NCBI GenBank assembly: GCA_038065775.1
Contig: JBBTQE010000036.1
Location: 1-17,751, forward strand
From: JBBTQE01 sp038065775
GTDB taxonomy: Bacteria; Patescibacteriota; Patescibacteriia; Magasanikbacterales; GWA2-37-8
Direction of reading: 5' to 3'
DNA: 17,751 nucleotides
The notes beneath the pieces are model-generated. The model ran no database searches. It had not been told where the DNA came from and saw nothing but the letters and a program-made list of their open reading frames with translations. Made by a program: the position numbers and the translations under genes. Below, piece after piece: positions 6,804 to 13,813 of the stretch; position 1 is the stretch's first letter; each line of letters opens with the position of its first letter.

Positions 6804-7409
6804 ATGAATTTACAGACAAGATACAATATTTGGAAGGCAAAAAAGAGCCTGTCGCCCGACAGGGTTTTTAAAGTGGCGCTTTGGAAGCAGTTGAATAGCG
6901 CATGGAATCAAAAATACACTGCGCCTGTTTGGTTTCGCATGGTTTGGTTTCAGAGAGCGGTGGCCGTAGCTGTGGTTGTCTTACTTTTAGCGGGCAGTAC
7001 AGGCGCTTACGCTTATTCCAGTGATGAAGTTACCGAAGGCACGGCTTTGTATCCGGTTAAAACCGTTTTGGAAAATCTGGAAGAAAAAGTTAAGGTTAAT
7101 CCGGAAGCTAAAGCAAGGTTTTATTTAAAACAACTCAAACGTAGAGAAAAAGAAAAATCAATAATGGCCAGAAAGGGTTTTAAGATTGAGAAAGTTGAAC
7201 GGTTTATTGAGAGAACGGAAGACCGACTGGAAAAAACAGATCAAGTTATTGAAAAAATAAATTCAAGGGATGTAAAATTGCGCGAAGAAATTAAGGCGCG
7301 GCTGAAGATTCGTTTTGAAAGAAGAAAAGAAAAATTAGGCGAGAAAATTGAAAGATTAAGAGATAGAGTTGAAGATTTAGGAGTCGAAACCCAAGTTGAA
7401 AACAATTAA
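6804..7409 (+). CDS. DUF5667-type membrane protein, probable anti-sigma factor
   Basis: The 201-residue protein has a basic cytoplasmic part (about 1-48) and one membrane helix (about 49-70, AVAVAVVVLLLAGSTGAYAY). An external part follows with GTALYPVKTVLENLEEKV, the pattern of the DUF5667 family, and a very charged Lys/Glu/Arg coiled coil to the end. DUF5667 proteins are commonly encoded next to ECF sigma genes in Actinobacteria and CPR, so sequestration of the upstream sigma by the N-terminal segment is likely but inferred. No canonical zinc-binding anti-sigma motif (HxxxCxxC) is present. The ATG follows the sigma stop by one base with no Shine-Dalgarno, implying coupling. A terminator-like hairpin lies inside codons 15-22. 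Confidence 0.75.
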   Translation: MNLQTRYNIWKAKKSLSPDRVFKVALWKQLNSAWNQKYTAPVWFRMVWFQRAVAVAVVVLLLAGSTGAYAYSSDEVTEGTALYPVKTVLENLEEKVKVNPEAKARFYLKQLKRREKEKSIMARKGFKIEKVERFIERTEDRLEKTDQVIEKINSRDVKLREEIKARLKIRFERRKEKLGEKIERLRDRVEDLGVETQVENN

Positions 7410-7414
7410 TTGAT

Positions 7415-7420
7415 TATACT
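7415..7420 (+). promoter_or_regulatory. Possible -10 box ahead of the DUF5666 gene
   Basis: A TATACT box identical to four others in the window lies 5 bases after the DUF5667 stop and about 70 bases before the DUF5666 start. No matching -35 hexamer is found at 16-18 bases. If used, it gives a leader of about 65 bases that includes a run of six G; I see no recognisable riboswitch there. Confidence 0.3.
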
Positions 7421-7492
7421 GTTTTACCCATTTGAGGGGGGTCGATAAACAGGGAATCCGCAAGTAAAATCATATTTAATTTGTTCTCTTGT

Positions 7493-8230
7493 ATGAAAAA
7501 AATATTTATTGTTTCGTTAATCGTCGCGATGTCGCTGTTAACGTTGGCTCCGGCCTTGGCCAATGATGATCGTCGCAATGATTCAGATAAAACTGCCAGC
7601 ACTTTAGGTTTAGAAAATAAGGTCAAAGAAGCCAAAGAAAAATTGGCTAAAAAATTAATACCACGCGCTGTTACTTTTAAAGGCGAGTTGGTAAAATTAA
7701 GCGGAACAACACTTCCTGCGGAATTAACGGTTAAGGTCGTGATAGTTTCACCAAAGAAAATGAAAAAATGGACCGGCGTTCATCCGGAAGCAACAAAAGA
7801 ATTTACTTTTAAAGTTACGGATAAGACCGTTTTGACCAGAGGATACGGCGCCAAGAGTTCGTTATCTGAAATGGCTGTTGGCGATCAACTCCGCGTGGTT
7901 GTAAAACATGGCGAAGACGGTACATGGACGGCAAAGGTAGTGAAGGATAATTCGGTGCACATGCTATGGAGCAAAAAAGGAACAGTTGAGTCCATTGATG
8001 TGACAAATCGCTCTTTCGTTTTGAAGCAAGATAAAAGAGTTTTAACCGTAAAAGTTAGCGATAAGACAAAGTTCCTCTTAAAAGGAAGCACAACGACGAC
8101 TTTTGCCGATTTGAAAGTTGGCGACGCCGTTGCGGTGAAGGGCGTTGTAAACACAAATTTAAAAGTAGTTGAGGCTCGCACAGTTGTAATCAAACGAGTT
8201 TTAGCCCCATCTACAGAAGCGTCTTTATAA
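7493..8230 (+). CDS. Secreted DUF5666-like protein
   Basis: The 245-residue product starts with a clear Sec signal peptide (MKKIF, hydrophobic core, cleavage expected after APALA at residue 23). After a charged linker (24-58) come two related beta-rich units (about 60-140 and 155-240). Each has a VKVSDKTKFLLKG-like strand followed by a DLKVGDAVAVKG-like turn, the pattern of DUF5666. An in-frame TTG at 7481 would place four extra residues before the MKK start and is rejected. The protein should act outside the membrane. Placement after a sigma/anti-sigma pair suggests it is part of the same envelope response, as an effector or a sensor; its biochemical role is not known. Confidence 0.75.
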   Translation: MKKIFIVSLIVAMSLLTLAPALANDDRRNDSDKTASTLGLENKVKEAKEKLAKKLIPRAVTFKGELVKLSGTTLPAELTVKVVIVSPKKMKKWTGVHPEATKEFTFKVTDKTVLTRGYGAKSSLSEMAVGDQLRVVVKHGEDGTWTAKVVKDNSVHMLWSKKGTVESIDVTNRSFVLKQDKRVLTVKVSDKTKFLLKGSTTTTFADLKVGDAVAVKGVVNTNLKVVEARTVVIKRVLAPSTEASL

Positions 8231-8240
8231 GTTATAAATG

Positions 8241-8278
8241 AAATTAAAATCACCCCTTATCTGGGGTGATTTTAATTT
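8241..8278. terminator. Bidirectional terminator between converging operons
   Basis: A perfect 16-base-pair stem (8241-8256 with 8263-8278, six-base loop) has a CACCCC/GGGGTG core and A/T tracts on both sides. It can therefore terminate the DUF5666 transcript on the plus strand and the rnhA transcript on the minus strand. The rnhA stop codon (8272-8274) lies inside one arm. Confidence 0.9.
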
Positions 8279-8670
8279 TCGTCTAAAATTTTATTTACAA
8301 TTCTGTCAGCTCCCTTGTTGTTTTCCCGGTAAGTGTGTCTGAATTTTACTTTTTTAAATTGAGCCGCCAAGTTGTATGCCTGAATAAACAATTTTTGCAA
8401 AGTCGGCTCTTTAACTTTATATTCGCGATTCATTTGTTTGGCGACAAGTTCACTGTCTAGAACGCATTCAATTTCTGTCGCGCCAAGCCCCATAGCTTTT
8501 TTTAGGCCTAAAATTAACGCGGAATATTCCGCGAAGTTGTTTGTTTGGGTTCCAAGATATTCGCCATGTTCGCCGATGGTTTTGCCGGTCTCATCTTTAA
8601 TAATTACGCCCGTGGCCGCCGGTCCCGGGTTGCCCCTTGCCCCCCCGTCAGTAAAGATGGTGACTCGCAT
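8272..8670 (-). CDS. rnhA: Ribonuclease HI
   Basis: Cuts RNA in RNA-DNA hybrids, removing primers and R-loops. The 132-residue protein carries the whole catalytic set: Asp8 in FTDGGARGNPGPA, Glu48 in NNFAEYSAL, Asp72 in VLDSELV and Asp122 in NNKGAD. It is slightly shorter than E. coli RNase HI (155) and lacks a long basic handle loop, as in the RnhA-like proteins of many Gram-positives. It starts 5 bases after the PEGA gene on the same strand and is probably cotranscribed. There is no Shine-Dalgarno. Confidence 0.93.
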   Translation of the reverse strand: MRVTIFTDGGARGNPGPAATGVIIKDETGKTIGEHGEYLGTQTNNFAEYSALILGLKKAMGLGATEIECVLDSELVAKQMNREYKVKEPTLQKLFIQAYNLAAQFKKVKFRHTYRENNKGADRIVNKILDEN

Positions 8671-8675
8671 AGTTG

Positions 8676-10007
8676 TTAGTAATTAAGAGACCAAATGCCG
8701 TTTTGTCCTTTGATTTCAGCCGTGAAATATAAAATTTTATCTTTTGAATTTGCTTCAACCATATTTATGTTTTCATCCAACAATTCATGGGCTACTAAAT
8801 AGTACGGAAATAAGACCGTCATTTTTTTCTCCCAGATAAGAGCGAGTGTGTTGAATTCATCCATAGGCTCCAAATCTTTAAGGTTTTCTCCGGAGCGATT
8901 TAAGAGATACGGCTCCTCACCGTAGCTGTATGTCCAGAGTTCCCATTTTGTCCACATCAGCCACCAATCGTTGTAGTCGGAAATTAAGAATTTATCTCCG
9001 GCAAATGGGTAAATTTTTTTGTCATCCACAACCAGCATTTCTTCCGCCCCGATCTTTTTAAGCAAAGCCGCGTTTTTGCGAGCGGTCAGAAGTTTCCAAC
9101 TTGAACCGTCCGAGTCAAATTTGGCGAGAATAGAGGAAAATCCGAGTATATCCTTTTTGATTTCATATTTGTTAGTTGAAGTATTCAAAAATAATGTCCA
9201 AAGCTGTCCGGAATTCATATGCCAGTCAACGTAATTATTTTTTGATATTTGGGTTCTTTGTCCGGTGGCCGGAAAAAAAGAAACGAATTCGTCTGCCGTG
9301 GAATAAAAAAGTTGCGGGTCGCTGGATTCAGACCATTCTATTTTATTAATTTGTTTGCTTTCAAGATTATAAAGACTGATTTGTTCCGCCGGTTTTTCCG
9401 CGTTAATAATCATCGCTAAATTTTTATCCTTTTCAAAAATAATCTCAAAGTTATTTTTTTTCGCCCAAATAATTTGCGGCTGGCTGTTTTCACTGGAGAA
9501 TAGCCGTGTTGACGCGCCGTTTAAGATATTGTAAATCCAGAATTCGGTAGTATTTTTTTGTTTGATGCCATAAGCTAAAAAATTGGAATCGTTTGATAGC
9601 GCAAGTTCGGTTATGCCGCCGCTGATTAATAGTTTTGGTTTATTTTTTTTAATCAGGCTGACCTCCTTAATGTATTCCGTTTGTTTATTTTTAACCTCAA
9701 TATTCTTTGTCCAGTCAAAAAATCCCGGCGCGATTATCCGTATGGAGTATTTCGCCGGCGCCGCATTGTTAAGGCGGATTGGCATTTTATCTTTTAATTT
9801 TATCCCATTTAGGTAAACTGTTGAATTTTTAGGCAGCACGTCAACGCTAATCGCGCCGGTCTCTTTTAGAAAACCATTTTTCCAGTCCCACCGGTAGCCT
9901 TCCGTATACAAAATAATTATCGGCGCCATGATAAAAAACACCATGATAAAAAAAATAAGCATGGTTTTTCTTAGAGGGTAGATAAATTTCGCGCCAGGGT
10001 ATTCCAT
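8676..10007 (-). CDS. PEGA-domain membrane-anchored protein
   Basis: The 443-residue product has a basic N-terminus and one membrane helix (about 12-34). A PEGA-type domain (about 45-112) follows, with GAISVDVLPKNSTVYLNG, the MPIRL turn and YSIRIIAPGFFDWTKNIEV. The rest (about 120-440) consists of repeated short beta units rich in W, Y and F, such as SLYNLESKQINKIEWSES, which resemble beta-propeller blades; this is a visual judgement. PEGA domains are found in surface and envelope proteins and may contact polysaccharide or glycan. The large domain should lie outside the membrane. First gene of a minus-strand pair with rnhA, divergent from murA. No specific function can be named. Confidence 0.75.
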   Translation of the reverse strand: MEYPGAKFIYPLRKTMLIFFIMVFFIMAPIIILYTEGYRWDWKNGFLKETGAISVDVLPKNSTVYLNGIKLKDKMPIRLNNAAPAKYSIRIIAPGFFDWTKNIEVKNKQTEYIKEVSLIKKNKPKLLISGGITELALSNDSNFLAYGIKQKNTTEFWIYNILNGASTRLFSSENSQPQIIWAKKNNFEIIFEKDKNLAMIINAEKPAEQISLYNLESKQINKIEWSESSDPQLFYSTADEFVSFFPATGQRTQISKNNYVDWHMNSGQLWTLFLNTSTNKYEIKKDILGFSSILAKFDSDGSSWKLLTARKNAALLKKIGAEEMLVVDDKKIYPFAGDKFLISDYNDWWLMWTKWELWTYSYGEEPYLLNRSGENLKDLEPMDEFNTLALIWEKKMTVLFPYYLVAHELLDENINMVEANSKDKILYFTAEIKGQNGIWSLNY

Positions 10008-10028
10008 TGGTATTTTATCTTAAGACTG

Positions 10029-10057
10029 TTGCCAATATCTGCAAAATTTAGTATACT
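10029..10057 (+). promoter_or_regulatory. murA promoter in a divergent region
   Basis: TTGCCA (10029-10034), 17 bases and TATACT (10052-10057) give a transcription start near 10064 and a leader of about 37 bases before murA. The -10 lies in the palindrome AGTATACT (10050-10057), so the same bases also read TATACT on the minus strand and could serve the PEGA-rnhA operon, although no good minus-strand -35 is seen. Confidence 0.7.
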
Positions 10058-10100
10058 CTAAATAATAGCTGAAAATATTCATTGAGTCAAAGATTGCGGT

Positions 10101-11411
10101 ATGAGTCATCTAATTATAAATGGGGGCAAGAAATTGCGAGGGGAGATAATTAACCAATCTGCAAAAAATTCCGCAGTGGCGATTATGTGCGCCAGCTTAA
10201 TGATTGACGGTAAAACCACGCTTTCAAATATTCCGCAAATTGAAGAGGTGAGCAGAATTTCAGAATTGCTTTCAAGCATTGGCGTGAAAGTTGAGAAAAA
10301 TAGCAAGGGCGGCATCGTGCTGGATTCAACAGGTAAGCTGTATTTGGATAAAATTGATAAAAAAGCGTCGGAAGCCACAAGGTCTTCTTTGTTGCTTTTC
10401 GGGGCGTTGGCATCAAGAGAAATGGATTATAAGCTTTATAAATCAGGCGGTTGCAGGTTGGGGCAAAGAACAGTTAGGCCGCATTTATACGCGCTTGAAA
10501 ATTTTGGCGTTAAAGTTGAATCAAAATCAAAATATTATGATGTGAAGAATCGCGCTCTGAAATCGGCCAAAGTTGTTATGTATGAATCAGGGGACACATC
10601 TACGGAGAACGTTATAATGGCGGCAATTTTCGCTCACGGAAAAAGCGTGATAAAGATGGCTTCGGCAAATTATATGGTTCAGGATCTCTGTTATTTTTTA
10701 AAGAAAGCCGGAGCAAAAATTAGCGGGATTGGCACGACGACGTTAAGCATTGAAGGCGTGAACAGGCTTAAGCCGGTTAAATATTCAATCATGCCCGATC
10801 CGATTGTCGCGATGACATTTATTTCAGCCGCGATTCTTACCGGTTCGCACCTTACAATCAAGAAATGTCCGATTGAATTTTTGGAGCTTGAATTATGCAA
10901 ATTGGAAAAGATGGGGCAAAAAATGGAGATAAAAAATGAAAGTGGTTACCATGGAGGCGGCCCATTCAAAATAGTTGACATTGAAGTATGGCCGTCTAAA
11001 TTAAAGGCTTTGCCGGATAAAATTTATGGAAGGCCGTTTCCAGGTCTTAATATAGATAATTTGCCATTGTTTATTCCAATTCTGGCAAAGGCCCACGGCA
11101 GAACAATGGTTCACGATTGGGTTTATGAAAATCGCGCGATCTACAGTTTGGATTTGAAAAAACTTGGCGCGGATATAACTCTGATTGATACCCATCGTGT
11201 TTGGGTTGAGGGTCCGACAAGTTTTAAGGCAAACGAAATGATTTGTCCTCCGGCGTTGCGTCCGGCCGTTAATGTTTTAATCAGCATGCTTGCGGCAAAA
11301 GGCCGTTCGGTTTTGCGCAACACTTATCCGATTGATCGTGGCTACGAGAATATATATGAAGTATTGAATAAAGCCGGCGCCGATATTAAAGTTGTAAAAA
11401 AAATTTCTTAA
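10101..11411 (+). CDS. murA: UDP-N-acetylglucosamine 1-carboxyvinyltransferase (MurA family)
   Basis: First committed step of peptidoglycan synthesis: transfer of enolpyruvate from PEP to UDP-GlcNAc. The 436-residue protein shows the two-domain EPSP-synthase fold signatures. Lys22-Asn23 lie in SAKNSAV, the catalytic cysteine Cys118 in SGGCRLGQR, Asp319 in PGLNIDNLP in the place of the E. coli catalytic Asp305, and Arg387 in the ALRPAVNVL position matching Arg397. The ending YPIDRGYENI is typical. The loop after the cysteine is unusual: GQRTVRPH instead of GARPVDLH, so the family Asp123 is replaced by Arg126. It is therefore either a divergent MurA or a paralog. The cysteine suggests the usual fosfomycin target residue is present. 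ctpA follows after 25 bases. Confidence 0.88.
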   Translation: MSHLIINGGKKLRGEIINQSAKNSAVAIMCASLMIDGKTTLSNIPQIEEVSRISELLSSIGVKVEKNSKGGIVLDSTGKLYLDKIDKKASEATRSSLLLFGALASREMDYKLYKSGGCRLGQRTVRPHLYALENFGVKVESKSKYYDVKNRALKSAKVVMYESGDTSTENVIMAAIFAHGKSVIKMASANYMVQDLCYFLKKAGAKISGIGTTTLSIEGVNRLKPVKYSIMPDPIVAMTFISAAILTGSHLTIKKCPIEFLELELCKLEKMGQKMEIKNESGYHGGGPFKIVDIEVWPSKLKALPDKIYGRPFPGLNIDNLPLFIPILAKAHGRTMVHDWVYENRAIYSLDLKKLGADITLIDTHRVWVEGPTSFKANEMICPPALRPAVNVLISMLAAKGRSVLRNTYPIDRGYENIYEVLNKAGADIKVVKKIS

Positions 11412-11436
11412 AAATATAAATTTGAATTAATTATTT

Positions 11437-12684
11437 ATGGTTTCTCCCATTAAAGCTAGAGCGAGTCGTTATATTGGAATATATTTGTCAGTAATTTTAT
11501 TTATTGTTTCTTTTGGCTTTGGCATTTTAGTTGGAAAATTTTGGTATGTTAAAAAACAAATTTCTGGCGAAAATGGAATGTCATCAATAACAGAAGTATT
11601 AAATTTGAAGAGAAATTTTAACAAATCTAATTCAGTGGATTTTAATCAGTTCTGGGAAGTTTGGGACATGGTTAAAACAAAATATGTGAAACAGCCGACA
11701 AATGAGGTTGATATGTTTTACGGGGCTATTCAGGGGATGGTGGCTTCTTTAAATGATCCGTATTCAATGTATTTTACGCCAAAGGCCGCTGATGAATTTG
11801 CAAAGGATTTGGAAGGCGAACTTGAAGGTATAGGAGCCGAAATCGGAATTAAAGAAGGCCAGCTTTTGGTTATTTCTCCATTGCCTGATTCTCCGGCTGA
11901 AAAATCCGGATTAAGACCCGGGGATAAGATTTTGTTTATTGACAAGGTGAGCACTTATGACATGGACGTGAGCGTAGCGGTATCAAAAATAAGAGGCAAA
12001 GCCGACACGTCGGTCGTTATCACAATTTTAAGAGAATCTGAAACAAAAGAGCGGGATATTTCTATTGTTAGATCAAAAATCAGCGTTCCAGCAATTCTTT
12101 TTTCAATGAAAGGCGATTATGCGCATCTGCGGGTCATGCAATTTAACGATGACACTACAAGCAATTTGAATAAAGCGATTAAAAAAATTAAATCAAGCAA
12201 TGTTAATGGGATTATTTTAGACTTAAGAAATAATCCTGGCGGATATTTGCAATCCGCCGTAGAAATGGCCAGTGAGTGGGTGGAAGATGGAATTATAGTT
12301 AGCGAGAAAGGCATTAATGGCGCGGAAGGTGTAAAATATGAAACGCAAGGCAAACATAGATTGTCCGGATTAAAGACAGTGATATTAATAAACAAAGGAT
12401 CGGCCTCCGCGTCTGAAATAGTTGCCGGAGCCCTGCAAGATCATAAGAAAGCGGTTGTAGTCGGTGAAAAAAGTTATGGCAAAGGTTCTGTGCAAGATTT
12501 TGAAATTCTTTCCGATGGTTCCGCTTTAAAATTAACTATTGCGGAGTGGTTTACTCCAAATGGGAAAAATATAAACAAGGAAGGCATTTCTCCGGATATT
12601 GAGGTCAAGGAAGATTGGGACAAAGAAAAAATAGGTGAGGATATAATGATAAAAAAAGCAGTAGAAGTATTAGGCGCAAAATAA
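11437..12684 (+). CDS. ctpA: Membrane-anchored S41 family C-terminal processing protease (CtpA-like)
   Basis: Serine protease that trims exported proteins or cell-wall enzymes. The 415-residue protein has an N-terminal signal anchor (about 14-36, YLSVILFIVSFGFGILVGKF). A cap segment contains the family motif MVASLNDPYSMYFTP. A PDZ domain (about 140-215) has SPAEKSGLRPGDKILFIDK. The S41 core has the catalytic Ser324 in GSASASEI, Lys349 in YGKGSVQ and Gln353. The Ser-Lys spacing of 25 matches characterised CtpB and Prc. The active site should lie outside the membrane. It follows murA on the same strand and ends at a terminator, suggesting a two-gene envelope operon. No Shine-Dalgarno precedes the ATG. 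Confidence 0.93.
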   Translation: MVSPIKARASRYIGIYLSVILFIVSFGFGILVGKFWYVKKQISGENGMSSITEVLNLKRNFNKSNSVDFNQFWEVWDMVKTKYVKQPTNEVDMFYGAIQGMVASLNDPYSMYFTPKAADEFAKDLEGELEGIGAEIGIKEGQLLVISPLPDSPAEKSGLRPGDKILFIDKVSTYDMDVSVAVSKIRGKADTSVVITILRESETKERDISIVRSKISVPAILFSMKGDYAHLRVMQFNDDTTSNLNKAIKKIKSSNVNGIILDLRNNPGGYLQSAVEMASEWVEDGIIVSEKGINGAEGVKYETQGKHRLSGLKTVILINKGSASASEIVAGALQDHKKAVVVGEKSYGKGSVQDFEILSDGSALKLTIAEWFTPNGKNINKEGISPDIEVKEDWDKEKIGEDIMIKKAVEVLGAK

Positions 12685-12694
12685 ATGTTTTACA

Positions 12695-12726
12695 TCAAAA
12701 AAACACCACGAGTGGCGTTTTTTTGA
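12695..12726 (+). terminator. Intrinsic terminator after ctpA
   Basis: An almost symmetric 32-base hairpin has arms of TC, seven A, C and ACC pairing with GGT, G, seven T and GA, with one A-C mismatch and a CGAG loop. The seven-T run makes it terminator-like on the plus strand, and the A run could serve the minus strand as well. It marks the abrupt left edge of the GC-rich segment. Confidence 0.8.
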
Positions 12727-12830
12727 TTGTGCCCCGCGAAATCCACTGACGTGAACGGCGAGGCGCAGCAGTACGGAATTGAACGCGCATTTGGCGCGAT
12801 GTGGTTCCGTGGGAAGGTGCGATGTGGGCT

Positions 12831-13715
12831 TCAGGCGCGCGTTTCGAAGTGCTTGGCGAGTTGGAGGATCATCTCGCCTACGGGCCAGAACGAATAGAGC
12901 CAGCGGTGTTGCTGCACAGGTCTGGCGAGCTTCACCGCAACTTCGACGGCGAAGTTCCATCCGGGCCGTCGAATCTTGGACTCGACGATCTTACCATCCG
13001 CGTCCTGTTTTTTGACGCAGACATCTGGTTTGATTTCCCGGTATTCCTCGTCGATTCTACGGACGAAACCATTGGAGCGCAACACCATGTAGAGCTCCTC
13101 AATCAGCCTGTGCAGGAGCGCTCTGTCACTGGGAATTCTTTCGTCACGAGTGGAGAGCTCGTAGAACCGAAGAATGGCATCCCAGTATTCGCGATATTGC
13201 ACGCGCGTGCCGCTGGCCATGCGGTACTGGAGTGTTTCATCCAGGTGCGCGTAGAGCGGATGGTCGGTTTGTTCACCTTTCCATCCGCACTGCATGAGAC
13301 GCACGACTTCCGCCGGTGTCAGCGCTAGTTGGCTGACGTTGAACACGAGCGCTCCGCCAATCCACCATTCGCGCGGTGTTGTTATGAGAGCGTCAACCAC
13401 CGCCGGCCTCGTATCGGGTAGCTCCATCAAATACTGGAGCGCCTCGTCACGGTGCGCGGTGAATTCCCGGATGGCCCCAATGAGTTCGAGAGGCTTCAAG
13501 GGTTGGAGATCATCTAGCCGATCAACCATGTGATCGATATACTCGCGCATCGACGCGAGTTTTGCACCCTCCCTTTGATTGGCGATTCGCGCGATTTCAG
13601 CGAGTTTCTGTTTGATTTCATCTCCGTCGGTTCTCGTCGCGTCAGACGCGCTCAATGCACGCCCCCTTGTGAGTTGCCAGAGTTCTATCCGCCTTGTTGT
13701 TAGGTTTTGTATCAC
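12831..13715 (-). CDS. Unrecognised protein, probably horizontally acquired
   Basis: I do not recognise this 294-residue product. It is mainly helical and charged, with no signal peptide or membrane segment. Visible parts are a basic N-terminal stretch (1-65), a middle region with TTPREWWIGGALVFNVSQ and TPAEVVRLMQCGWKGE, a helical LLHRLIEELYMVLRSNGF segment, and a C-terminal domain beginning near KPDVCVKKQDADGK and ending LQLAKHFETRA. Codon choice is GC-rich, and it ends with TGA, unlike every other gene here. The reading frame is intact over 885 bases, which supports a real gene. The start is uncertain: GTG at 13715 is the longest choice, but a weak promoter overlaps it. A longer plus-strand overlap frame (12801-13328) is judged a shadow. 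Confidence 0.65.
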   Translation of the reverse strand: MIQNLTTRRIELWQLTRGRALSASDATRTDGDEIKQKLAEIARIANQREGAKLASMREYIDHMVDRLDDLQPLKPLELIGAIREFTAHRDEALQYLMELPDTRPAVVDALITTPREWWIGGALVFNVSQLALTPAEVVRLMQCGWKGEQTDHPLYAHLDETLQYRMASGTRVQYREYWDAILRFYELSTRDERIPSDRALLHRLIEELYMVLRSNGFVRRIDEEYREIKPDVCVKKQDADGKIVESKIRRPGWNFAVEVAVKLARPVQQHRWLYSFWPVGEMILQLAKHFETRA

Positions 13716-13734
13716 ATATTGAAGAAAATTTCAA
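13706..13734 (-). promoter_or_regulatory. Possible promoter of the GC-rich gene
   Basis: On the minus strand TTGAAA (13734-13729) is followed after 17 bases by TACAAA (13711-13706) in an AT-rich patch. The -10 matches only four of six consensus bases and falls inside the first codons of the longest reading frame. So either the true start is further in or this is not the promoter. Confidence 0.3.
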
Positions 13735-13813
13735 TGTTTCCGCCATTGCATGTCAGAAAACGCAAAATCGCGTCAGTAAAGCGTTAGTCGCAGGTTAAAT
13801 GGGGCTGTTTTGT

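Larger units (their letters stand above)
12727..13740. other. GC-rich segment of foreign composition
   Basis: Composition changes sharply just past the ctpA terminator and returns to normal before era. Sample 60-base lines counted by hand give 50% (13021-13080) and 65% (13201-13260) GC, against 40% for 12541-12600 inside ctpA. It holds one minus-strand gene (12831-13715) plus about 100 bases downstream of it in which I see no gene or RNA, only a short CGCGC/GCGCG hairpin near 12785. I found no transposase, integrase, convincing terminal repeats or target duplication. Confidence 0.7.

Noticed and set aside
7427..7480. Possible riboswitch in the leader of the DUF5666 gene
   Set aside because: A G-run and a CAGGGAATCCG stretch loosely recall part of a cobalamin element, but no conserved B12 box or supporting stems are present.
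12801..13328. Plus-strand open frame of 175 codons in the GC-rich segment
   Set aside because: It is a common by-product of GC-rich coding DNA opposite the intact 294-codon minus-strand frame and shows no recognisable domain.
12741..13776. Inverted ACTGACG heptamers near both edges of the GC-rich segment
   Set aside because: Only seven bases match with no extension and no flanking duplication, so this can be chance.
13756..13776. Possible weak terminator after era (ACGC, loop, GCGT, four T on the minus strand)
   Set aside because: A four-base-pair stem is too weak to call without transcript data.
13699..13800. Integron attC-like core sites (GTTAGGT near 13699, GTTAAAT near 13794)
   Set aside because: Seven-base matches to GTTRRRY occur, but no complementary RYYYAAC partner and folded stem with the correct order was found, and there is no integrase.
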